Positions 40,834 through 52,800 of a stretch of 64,000 bases of DNA are shown here, one piece after another; position 1 is the first letter of the stretch, and each line of letters opens with the position of its first letter. The notes under the pieces were generated by a model that was not told where the DNA came from, made no database searches, and saw only the letters and a list, made by a program, of their open reading frames with translations. The position numbers and the translations under genes are program-made. Source of the DNA: Pelecanus crispus (taxonomy: Eukaryota > Chordata > Aves > Pelecaniformes > Pelecanidae); NCBI RefSeq assembly GCF_030463565.1, contig NC_134676.1, forward strand, positions 30,257,228-30,321,227, written 5' to 3'.

Positions 40834-43800
40834 CTGTAAAGAGAAATAAATTAGCTAATTATATTTTACAGTGTATTACAAAAAAGCATGCAAGTAGCAA
40901 CCTGCAAGTCTTCTCAGCAAAGGAAATGTTTATTATACCAATGAGTGAAAACAGACCAGTATTAAAATTAAGCTGCAGGTAACAAGACAACTTTAGATTT
41001 TACAGGCAACAACAGACTTCAAGCTGTACAAGTAAGGGAAAGGAGGAAAAATAGGGGCCTTTTTTTGGTAATAAAAACACTTTGCAAAGCAAAGAATAAC
41101 ACACAGGAAATAAGAAATGTACAACTTCAGCATCACAAGCTTTTCAGGAAAATACCCCGATTTTATATATTTTAATGGCTATAATCACCTTCCTTAAACT
41201 TACTGAATATTTGATCAACATTCAAACCATTCCTATCACCACATTTCTAATTATGGATTTTAAAAATAACATTAAATATACCAACATAAGTTAGGAATAC
41301 ATAGGTTTTTATTTTATTTTGTTTTATTTTATTGTATTTCCCTAAAAGGGATAGTGTAGATTCCTCTCAGCTGGAATATAAAACTGCTGGAGGTCTTCAT
41401 GGATAAATCTTTGACTGAAGGTTATGCTAAACATAATGCTATTATTCTGGCCAGTTCAGGCTGGTTGCTTTTCACATGCAAGTCACAGGACTGCATGCTG
41501 AAAGAACAGCTTCTTAAAGTCAAACAAGGAGATACAAGGGTAATTCCCTCCTACCTATTAGGACCAGTCTATTTGTTCTCTTTTCGTCTTCTTTCCAGGC
41601 TACTGCAGTCTCTTCTAGATCATAGAGCTCATGGACACCTTGGACTATCACCTGATGAGACTTGCCTTGAACAGATACCAGTCCCTTATCAGAAAAAATA
41701 ACTGTTAGGATACATAAACAAACCTTTAAAAATTAAATGTTCCTGGCAACTATGCACCAAATAGTCAAAATAACAATGCAGTATGATCACTTCTACTCGT
41801 CACATCCATTCTCACATCTCCTTATTTTTTAAAAAACTACTAATTAGACTTTTCCATACTCTGCCTTCTGCTCCTCATTTGGTCGGTTTCTAGCATGTCT
41901 GAGCAAAAATAGCCATCTGCTACTATGCCACTTTGAATATATGTATGGTGTATGATGTGTGTGTCTACAAAAGATTGATTGCCTATCAAAGATGATGTAA
42001 AATGAGCAAAAATGTTTGATTTTATATTATTCTGATTAAGCTCTTCTGCTCAGCATTTTCATTATTCTGGAAGAGAATCTTTGAATACTGGCGAAAGAAC
42101 AAACATTTGTGAGGTAAAATGACTAGCAACAGAATTAGAAGCTATTACTGTCAGAGCGAGCCCATTAACCCAGAAACTGAAAATTGTATTAACAGACTTT
42201 CCATCACTGCATGAAAAAATTTATAAAATATTCTAGTGGAACACAACCTGTAAAACATGTCTCATACTTCCGTAAAGAAAAGGAAAAAAAAAAAAAAAAA
42301 AAGTTAAAAATATTTCATGAAAAAAGGTCTGCATTTGGCATATTAGTTGGAATTCTGTGACTATCACTGCTAAAAGGATTATGACTGCAGGTAAAAGAGA
42401 AATACAAAAGCAACAAACTTTGGAGCCCATTCTGTAATTACCTGGGGTTCATTTGCTTTGGTATATTTGTCTGTGACTGAGGGCCAGTGCACATATTATC
42501 ACAGGCCACAGATCTCCTAAAGAATTACTTTGATTCCAATGCTCAATACAACAAAAATGTACTTGTGCATAGCAGTACTGTTTTCAGACAGCTTAAGATG
42601 CATCAGTGGCTACTTTTTTTCTATTTGTCAGGAAGAGGAAGACAAGGATATTCTCATTTTGTTGCTGAAAGAGCAAGAATACAACCTTTCTTCCAATGAA
42701 ATGAAAATAATTACATCACTATCCATGACGCAAAAGTGTTCTCAGAATACAAACCAGAGAGTACTTTCCTGTATTTCTTACAGCTTACCAAATGACACTT
42801 GGTTCTCATTTTTTAATTATTTACTTGGCTGCTTGGTATAGGAAAATGAAAATATATCCTAAATTGTCACCTATACTCCTCACAAAATCATGCAGCTGAA
42901 AAACATACAAAGTGCCCATGAAGATGAATACTTATGGGCTGCATCTTTAAAACTACAGTCTCACAATACTGTAAAAAGTTCTAAGTGTAGATCACAACTA
43001 GTATTGCACTGCTATGTTATGCCAAATTCAGCTTCTGCATATATTCCAACAATCATAATTATGGAGAGCAATCTATAGTTACATCCCTAGATAAGGAGAC
43101 ATTTATGTGACATGGATGGAACCTTTCAAAGCAATGGAGGTGAAAAATGAAGAAGTGTTTTAACTATGTCCTGATTATTAACTCTGCCACTGAAGTTTAG
43201 AACCGTACATCTTCCCTCTCAATTCAAAACAAGTAGGATCAATGTTTGCTTCTCTGTCAGCGATCTCCTTTTGAGTTCTTCCACCAGCCAGCAGATAAGA
43301 AACTATCTCTACATGGAACAATGACAAATTTCTATTCTCTCTTTTGTCTGTTCTGCTACAGTGATCCAGTAGCACCTTTGATAGGTCTGTAACTGACAGC
43401 ACACTGCAGTTTTTTAGCTGTAAAAGAGGAAAAGCACAAAACAATTTGGTCATTTCTGACTAACCTTCAGTCTTATAACGTCCATGGTGCGTCCAGTCTT
43501 ATCTTTCACATTCTTCTCCCACAGAAGATTCTATGAAAAGGAAAAATGTTTTCATAAAGAGAATGGCATGTGACAATTTTCTATAAAAAGCCACAATGAT
43601 TTTTCAGTTGACAGTGACATATTACTTACCTGAATAAAGAGATTTAAGTTTTCTTCTTTTATATTTCCTGGAACTTCAAACGTTACTGTAATTATACCCT
43701 GCAAATGGAAAGACACACTTCTTACTACCAAACTGAATAAACATTCCATTACATTAATTTCAAAAAATGTTCTTTATAACTTGGCCTCCTAAAAAAGCAA

Positions 43801-46800
43801 CTATATACCCATATCAATTTTTTAAAAAAATTATCCATTTCTATTCTGCTCTAATTTGCTGTATTATGCTATACTTTTTGGTTCTGTTTGGGTGTACACT
43901 TAAGGGGCATATGCAACACTTTGAACAGTTTAATGCCATCAGCTTCTACTGCATAATTCTTTGCTGTAGTTGATCTTTGTTCTCAAAGAAAGCTTAAGAA
44001 TTTTAATTCTTATAGGCTAGTAAGCTCAATCTTTCAAGTATGTTTAAGAATACTGTTTTCTTGGCATACTGATCTTTGTCACAATTTCTGATCTTCATCA
44101 CAATTCTATCAAACAAAAATTAATCAACATATTTTTCACCTATCCATACTTTCCTGTTATAAAAAGCTTTTTATAAACAGACTATGTAGCAACAGATTCC
44201 GAAAATAAAGATGTCTGAGTGATGTTTTATTCCAAAATAATAGTAACAACAATAATAACAAAAAAATGTGTAGTTTAAAATTAACAACTTCTTACAAAAT
44301 AAAGGAAATAATGTGTCTTTAACTTATGTTTGTCACTATAACCTCAGCATCGCACAGAAGAACATACAGAGGATTACTTTTTGTGCAACCTAAAATTCTT
44401 TCAAATGGTTACTGCTTTCAGATGACTAGTCTAACTTAAGAAAAAAAAATAGCATAGCATAGCATAGCATAGACTAGACTATTTCAGTTGGGAGGGACCT
44501 ACAACAATCATCTATCCCAACTGTCTGACCACTTCAGGACTGACCAGAAGTTACAAAATGCCACTGACAGGCTTGGGGCATCGACCACCTCTCTAGAAAG
44601 CCAGTTCCAGTGTTTGACCACCCTCTTGATAAAGAAATACCTCATGTCCAGTCTAAACCTCCCCTGGCGCAGCTTTGAACCATTCCCACATGTCCTATGA
44701 CTGGATCCCAGGGAGAAGAGCTCAGCACCTCCTTCTCCACTTCCCCTCCTCAGGAAGCTGTAGAGAGCAATCGGTCTCCCCTCAGCCTCCTTTTCTCCAA
44801 ACTAGACAAATGCGAATCCTTAGCCACTCCTCACAGGACATGCCTTCCAGCCCTTTCACCGGCTTTGCTGCCCTCCTCTGGACACATTCAAGGACCATTT
44901 AAAGTGTGGGGCCCAGAACTGCACACAGTACTCCAGGTGAGGCCGCACCAATGCTGAATACAGCCAGACAATCACCTCTTTTGACCAGCTGGTCATACTG
45001 CATTTGATGCGCCCCAGGATGCGGCTGCCAGGGCACACTGCTGACTCACATTGAGCCTGCTGTCAACCTGTACCCCCAGATCCCCTTCTGCAGGGCTGCT
45101 CTCCCACCACTCCTCTCCCAATTTATGCTTGTGCCCAGCGTTACTCCAACCCAGGTGCAGAATCCGGCATTTAGACTTGCTAAATTTCATCCCATTAATC
45201 ATTGTCCAATGCTCCAATCTATCTAGATCCCTCTGCAAGGCATCTTGTCCCTCAAGAGTCAACAGGACCTCCCCGTTTGGTATCATCTGCAAATTTGCTA
45301 ATGGTGCATTCAACTCCAGCATCCAGATTGTTGATAAATATATTGAACAGAACTGGCCCTAGAACTGAACCCTGAGGAACACCATTGGTGACCGGTCACC
45401 AGCCAGATGTAACCCTGCTCACTACAACCCTTTGAGCTCTGCCCTTCAGCCAGTTCTTCACCCAGCGCACCATGAACCCACTCATCCCACAGCTGGACAA
45501 CTTGTCCAGAAGGATGCTGTGAGGGACAGTATCAAAAGCCTTACTAAAATCCAGAAAACCTACATCCACCACCTTCCCTTCAACCACTAGGCCAGTGACC
45601 TTATCACAGAGGATACCAAATTAGTGAAACAGGACTGTCATTTTGTGAATGCATGTTGACTGTGCTCGGTGACTGTATTATTCTTTAAATGCCTTTCAAT
45701 AGTACCCAGTATAATCTTCTCAGCAATTTTTTTCAGGAACTGAGGTTAGACTGACAGGTCTGTACTTCCCTGGGTCTTCCCTCACACCCTTTGGGTAGAT
45801 TGGCGTAACACTGGCTAGCTTCCAGTCAGCAGGGACATCCCCAGACTCTCAAGACCTTTGGTAGATGATTAAGAGGGGTCCTGCCATAACATCCATTAGC
45901 TACTTCAGTACTCTGGGACAAATCCCATCAGGCCCCATGGACTTGTGAACATTCAGCTGATACACTGGTCTCTTACAATTTCAGTGTCCACAAATGGAAA
46001 GTCAGTGTCCCCAAACTTGTGGTCCTCTGACGCAGGGGACCAGACAGCCCAAGGTCTATCAGTATTATTAAAGAGAGAGGCAAAAACCACATTGAATGCC
46101 TCCACTTTTTCTGCATCCCTGTTAGTCAGTTAACGATCTTCAACAAGTATTGGTCCAATGTGTTCTTTAGACCTCCTCTTGCTATTAACATACTTTAAAA
46201 AGCCCTTCTTGTTACCTGAAACAACACTGGCCAGTTTCAAGTCTAGAGCTTTGGCCTTTCGTGTCTTTTCCCTGTATAAACAAACCACAGCTCTGTACTG
46301 TTCCTGCAAAGCCTGACCTCACCTGCAAAGATCATACAATTTCTTTTTCCTCTTGAGCTCCATGGAGTTCTCTGTTCAGCCAAGCTTGTTTTCTGCCCCA
46401 CTTAAAACAAAAAAAAAGAAAAACTTGTATTTTTATTAAGTAGCTTAGAAAAGTGTACTTTCCTTCTAGAAAGTTGCTATGATTAAATTTAATTTTCAAG
46501 TTAAAATATGATGCATACAATGCCTTTATTTTTCTTTTTGAACTGCAAATCTTGACTGTGAAGTTGCTAGTCTTGAAAACAGCAAAAGGCAATTATATTC
46601 TCTTTCTGGAACTAAAGATTAAATATAAGCAACAAGCAGCAAATCTAAAAGTTTATCTAATTACTTAGTAAACTCACCAAACCAACCAAGAACTAACACT
46701 CTGAGCAGCTTCAAAACAAGACAGACAAAAATTCACTGCGCTCCATGCGTAGTGCAGTATTGCTTCTGTTGACGTTCCACATGAAAATAAGCACGCTTTA

Positions 46801-49800
46801 TTATCCAACAAGGACTTCCAGCCTACTGCAAAAGAAGTGTTCTGCTCTCATTATGCCTCATCTGTCTCAACAACCATCTTAAAACTGTGAGTGTTGAACT
46901 ACACAGGGGTAGTAACAATGAATTCTCACTGTTTCCTACTGGCCGAATGGCTCCACGCTACAAAAACAACAATAATTTCCTTAATACAAGCATGCTGTAA
47001 CTCTCATAACATTCAGGAAGGCTTCTATTTAACTTATTTTCTACTTTAGGGATCTATTCAGACTATTAGTACTAGAACTGAACATATTTAAGATGAACAC
47101 AAATTTTAATTGAACTATGAACTTAAGATTCTGATTGCAATTATAGCTAAGCATGAAACTGATTTTGTATTTAATCTGTAGTTCTGAAAGGAGAATATAA
47201 TTGCCTTTTGCTGTTTTCAGGACTAGCAACTTCACAGTCAAGATTTGCAGTTCAAAAGAAAAATACAGACATTGTAGACATCATATTTTAACTTGAAAAT
47301 TAAATTTAATCATAGCAACTTTCTAGAAGGAAAGTACACTTTTCTAAGCTACTTTATAAAAATACAAGTTTTTTTCTTTTTTTACAGCACCTGAGGGGAC
47401 TGATGCCCATGGGTGAACGGCACCCAGTTGAGGATACACTGGAGAGGACTGTGACCCATGACTCATCCACAGAGCAGGGTACCTGTATATGGGCTAGGAC
47501 CCATGGACCAGGGACACTTAAGGAACAGAGCAGTGACAAAACCACTAAGAAGCAAAAAGGAGCAGAAAGCTACCACACAAAACTACAGGCCCTGCTAAAA
47601 AGTCTGTCTTTCCTATAAGCCTCATTTAAGTATTGAAAGGCTGCAGTAAGGTCTCCCCGCAGCCTTTTCTTCTCCAGGCTCAATCACCCCAACTGTCTCA
47701 GCCTTTCCTCACAGGAAAGGTGTTCCACCCCTATGATCATTTTTGTGGCCCTCCTCTGCACCTGCTCTAACAGGTCCACGTCTTGCTTCTGCTGGGGGCC
47801 CCAGAGCTGGATGCAGTGCTCCAGGTGGGGTCTCTCTCTCGTGACATTACTGCAATGACTTGGGGAATGCAGAAGGAGCCTTGGTTCTGGTACTGGGAAT
47901 CTGCAATTGTATATTCCGGTGTGAGTGGCACAGCCGTCACGTGTGTGGATGCATGCAGACAACGTATATGCTGTTGGAAAAAGTAGGGACCTGAAAAACC
48001 GTAGTGGGACAGGAAGATGACTGGGAAGACACAGGATGGTGCCAGCTTCAAGCCCATGCAGCCATGGCATAGGACCTTAACAGTCCCCTAGGGCAGCATC
48101 CAAAAGATCAGCCCAGGAGTTATAAAAGGGATACAACTGCAACCTGTAAAACACTGGAATACGTGCTGCTTTGGTGTGGGGGTATGCCAGAGTTTATCAT
48201 ATGCTTCAAATAGAGCCTGACAAAAGTCAGGACCACTTACAATTCATCACCATCAGACTGACAGTCACTGTTAGACTAACGGTCTGCTAAAAGATGCACT
48301 AGCAAGTGCTCAGCAAGAGTGACAAACCCTGAATCAAAACTTAGCAGGTGGTAACACTGAACTGGCCAAAGGGAAAGCTGTGTGATAAGCCATCCAATAT
48401 ACTGTGGAAACAGTAAGCCAGTTTAAAATTAAGAGTCCTATAAGGCAGCCCATGTAATAGTGCTGCAGAAATGGGAGCACCACTCCTCAAAGTGCAACCA
48501 CTCTGCAACCTTTTACTCAGAGTACTAAAGCAGTGCACTTATGGCTGCCGTTCCCAGAAGTTGCTTCTGCAGTGGCTCTGGTGGTGCTGGGAAGCTGGAG
48601 AAAGGCACTTGCAAAAGTAGGAAACTCTGGGATTTACTGATGGAGGGGTATGCTGAGCTCGATCATTCCAATCCCACAAACAAGACCCTTGTGGAGGGAC
48701 CGAGAAGAAGGGGCAGTGGACTGTGAGCACTTTGACTCCTGCTGTGTTTACAGGCAAGGGACCCCAAAAAGGCTGAGGCCACAGATCAAAAGCTCTGACA
48801 GCTACGCACAGTCACTATTGTCCCTCTGGTACCACCTGATAACCTGGTGGGACATCCCATTGATCAAAGAGTGATCTAGAGTATCATACTGGGGGGATCA
48901 TTCCAGAGGCAGGTGTGAGATCAGCCTCATGGCAAAGCATGATGAAATTGCAGCTGTTAAAGTGTCAGGAGAGGATGAAAAATCTCCACGCTCCCACCCT
49001 ACAAATTGGGATTTGGAAAGTGGAAAAGAAGTCCTTCAAAGACCTACATCTGGGAGCTAAGGAGTAACAAGCTCAGCAGAAAGGTCAAAGCTCAGTTAAT
49101 ATGGTTATAAGATGTGAAGCAGGCTCTGGGAAATCTAAGTCATCTGATGCATCGTCTTACTTTCCTACTGGGGAAGCGTCCAGGTTATACCAAATGAACA
49201 CTGGTCACCACACATTTTGGTTTTGGATGAAACTACAGCTGTTGGACTCAGAAACCAACTGGATATTCAATAGCAGTGCTACTCTGTGGTTCTACTGTCT
49301 AATTGCTTGCTTGAATATTTGCTTGTATACTAAGACATGGTGAGTAAATTAAACATCCAAGTGTCTTGCTTTGGTGTTTTGCAGGAACAAGGTGTGCATT
49401 TTCCAGTAAGTAATGCTAACCTTACTATCTACACGGAAGGGTGGAGTCTATAATGGAAACGTGTAAATTCAAACCCTTAACGATACTAACCTCCATCATC
49501 TGTTTGGCAGCAGATGGAGGTTAAATACAACAATTTTTAACATGTATATTCAGACTGCTACAACATTAACCCCTACAGTCTAACTCTCAGTGGCAAGGAG
49601 TGGAATATGTTCTAGGTGTACATTCAGTTTCTGATGATATTACAGGTAGAGTCTACAACCCATATATGTTCATACAGCTCTTTAAGTCTGTGTAAGCTTT
49701 CAAGGCTTATGTAGCAGGGGGCTGCAGTTCTGAGGGGTGTGGGAGGAGGCCATCAGCTGCCTGGTGTGTCTCACAACCCGTTCTAGCCAGCTCTGAAACC

Positions 49801-52800
49801 ATACAACAGTAAAAAAAAAAAAATTCCACATATCTTCAGGCAGAGAAACACATGGCACCCTGTTAGAGAGACAGACACCTCCAGCCACTTGGGAATGAAG
49901 ACTCTTTGGAGGAGGCGTGCCATGCCATGCCATACCAAAGGGGTACATACACCCCTGAGAGACCACAGCTTGTTGTTTACCCACAGAGCAGGAGCACTCC
50001 ACGGGTACTAAGGGCCCTGCGTGAACCACAAGGAAGGAACCTTAAGGAGCAGAGCAGTAACGAGGAACAGAAAATTATTACACAAACACCCCCGACTTCC
50101 TATGCCACATGTGGCCTTGCTGGGAGAACTTGGATGGACTAAGTGTAAGCCACTGCAAAAAACAGGGCAAGCTGGGTAGAGTGAAGAAGAGGTGTTCATG
50201 TAAGTGTTCGTGTAATTGTTCTGCATTTCTTTTTTTCCGTACTCAAATCAGTAATTATAAGATTTTGTTGCCCGGTAATAAATTCAGTAATTACCTGACT
50301 TAAGACTGTTCTGCTTTTGAGAAGGGTCTAAGCAGAAAAAGAGACTGCTATCATGACATTTGGAAAACAAACAAAAAAAGAAAATTAAAAGGGAGCCTTT
50401 CTAGTAAAACCTGTACATCATGGACAAGATAGGTGCTTAAGGTAGCAATTAGCACAGAACGGTCCTATTCTGTAGGCATGGTGGACCAGACCCATTTTCC
50501 TTAAATTCACCTCTGAAATTAGATATGCTGATCACAAAAAATATTGTATTTTCTCAGAAGCTACAAAGGCAGAAATGCTATTTGCAGTTGCATTATGCTG
50601 GCATCATTGTACTGCACACAGGGAGAGAAAAGATTCTGCCCCGATATAAACACACACTGGGTTGAGTACCGGGGGCAGGTGGAGTGGGCAGGTATACGTT
50701 TTAGAGTTTAATTTGACATACTAAAAATAACAGAACTACTTTTTTTAGCATATGCATGCTTACTGGATTGATACCTAGTTTATAGGGCAGAATCTACCAC
50801 ACTTACAAGCTAAATTGTTACTATTTCTTGTGAAAACAATGGGAAGCACTCATAGAGTGGAGATCTACACATGCTTAACTACTTAGTGAAGTTTTATTAC
50901 AGCTTTAAAGAATGCAAAGTTATGAATAACATCTCCCTGATATCTATGTACACAGACAACATTTGGACAGAAGACCTACAGGATAAAGACTGGGTACAAA
51001 TTTAGGACTTGATTCTGCAAATATTAAAAAGAGCAGTGCTATCTATCAGTTTCAGTAACACTGTCCGTGTGAATCAATAAACAATGTGACTGTCTGGACC
51101 AGTGGAAGCCTGTAAGTTATTTGTGAAAGACTTACTATATGCATTTACAATCTACCTACAACAAAGCACATTCCTGTATGTATTCAATGTAATCTTCTAA
51201 AGATCTTAAAACACATTACTCCCTACTGGAAACCTTCTGAAAAGGTAACATGATTAGTATGCAATGCTTGCAATTACCCTGAACAACCTCGCTGTTACAA
51301 AAAGATTGAAGCAGTAGTTTTGGTAATTACCTTATCTAGATGTGCATGTGTTGTCTTTATATGGTCAAGCTTTTTCTGCAAACTGAAACAAGTAAAGTTA
51401 AATGTCGCATTTGAGTAGGATGGACAAAATGTCACTATTTCAAAATTTAAATAAACTCTTCAGTATTGCAGAGCAAAACTAAAATGTCAAAGATACACTG
51501 TATACTCAGAATAAGCGTCAAATGTTAATTCAGTTTTAATCTTGAAATAGGTATGTTTAATTATATTGGTTTGATCTAATTAACTATTTGTGTTAGAATA
51601 TTAGGTTTTTAAAATATAAACAACTATAATAATGATGTGCAGTATCTTTTGGATTTAAAATACTTATACTTCAAGAAGTACAATACCCTTGATATTCCTT
51701 TCTGTAGGAACAAAAGGCAATCTACATCATTAAAGCAAGAAGGGAAAAAACACTAGAATCTATTTATTAGATGTTGATTTTTTGAAAATACTTTAGAAGA
51801 ATAATTTGAAAAGCAAGAAGAAAAAAAATGTACAAAGCTGTTGCTTGTGAGAATGAAAACTGCAACACTAAGTGAAATACTGTATCATAGAACACCAGGT
51901 TGGAAGGGACCTCAAGGATCATCTGGTCCAACCTTTCTCGGCAAAAGCACAGTCTAGACAAGATGGGCCAGCACCCTGTCCAGCCAAAGCTTAAAAGTGG
52001 CCAATGTTGGGGAATCCACCACTCCCCTGGGGAGATTATTCCCATGGCTGATTGTTCTCATTGTGAAAAATTTTCTTCGTGTCCAATCAGAATCTCCCCA
52101 GGAGTAACTTGTACCCATTACCCCTCATCTTTTCCATATGACTCCTTGTAAAAAGGGAGTCTCCGTCTTCTTTGTAGCCACCCTTTAAATACTGGAACGT
52201 GGTGATAAAGTCTCCCCTAAGCCTTGTTTTCTCAAGGCTGAACAAACCCAGTTCTCTCAGCCTTTCCTCATGTGGCAGGCTTCCCAGTCCTTTCATTGTC
52301 TTTGTGGCCTTTCCCGGGGTCCTCTCCAGCCTGTCCACATCTTTTTTGCACAGCAGGGACCAAAACTGAACACATGATTCCAGCTATGGCCTGACAAAAG
52401 CGGAGTAGAGTGTGATAATGACTTCTTTACCTCTGATGATGATGCCCTTGTTGCAGCAACCCAGCATCCTGTTGGCTTTCTTTGCCACAGCAGCACACTG
52501 TTCACTCATGTTGAGCTTGTTGTCCACCAGGACCCCCAGGTTCCTTTCCACAGAGCTGCTCCCCAGCCGGATAGATCCCAGACTGTGCTGCAGTCCTGGA
52601 TTATGTTTTCCCAGGTGCAAGACCTTACATTTGTCTTTCTTGAACTTCATAAGGTTCCCGTTAGCCCACTCTTCCAGCCTCTCCAGGTCTTCCTGCAGGG
52701 TGGCTCTCCTTTCCAAAGTGTCCACTTCCCCACTCAGTTTGGTGTCATTGGCAAACTTCATCAGGGTACACTTGGTCCCATCATTCAGATCACTTATGAA

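Noticed and set aside
42284..42302. Poly-A tract as the tail of a processed pseudogene
   Set aside because: No gene-like sequence lies on either side, and no target-site duplication is obvious.
43178..43453. Minus-strand frame of 91 codons just downstream of a ZNG1 exon
   Set aside because: It has no similarity to the ZNG1 C-terminus. The true next exon is at 41555-41684 and joins in phase, so this is intron sequence.
46332..46592. Minus-strand frame of 86 codons
   Set aside because: It is a chance fusion of the inverted-repeat arm with the 5' end of the CR1 ORF2 remnant, not a gene.
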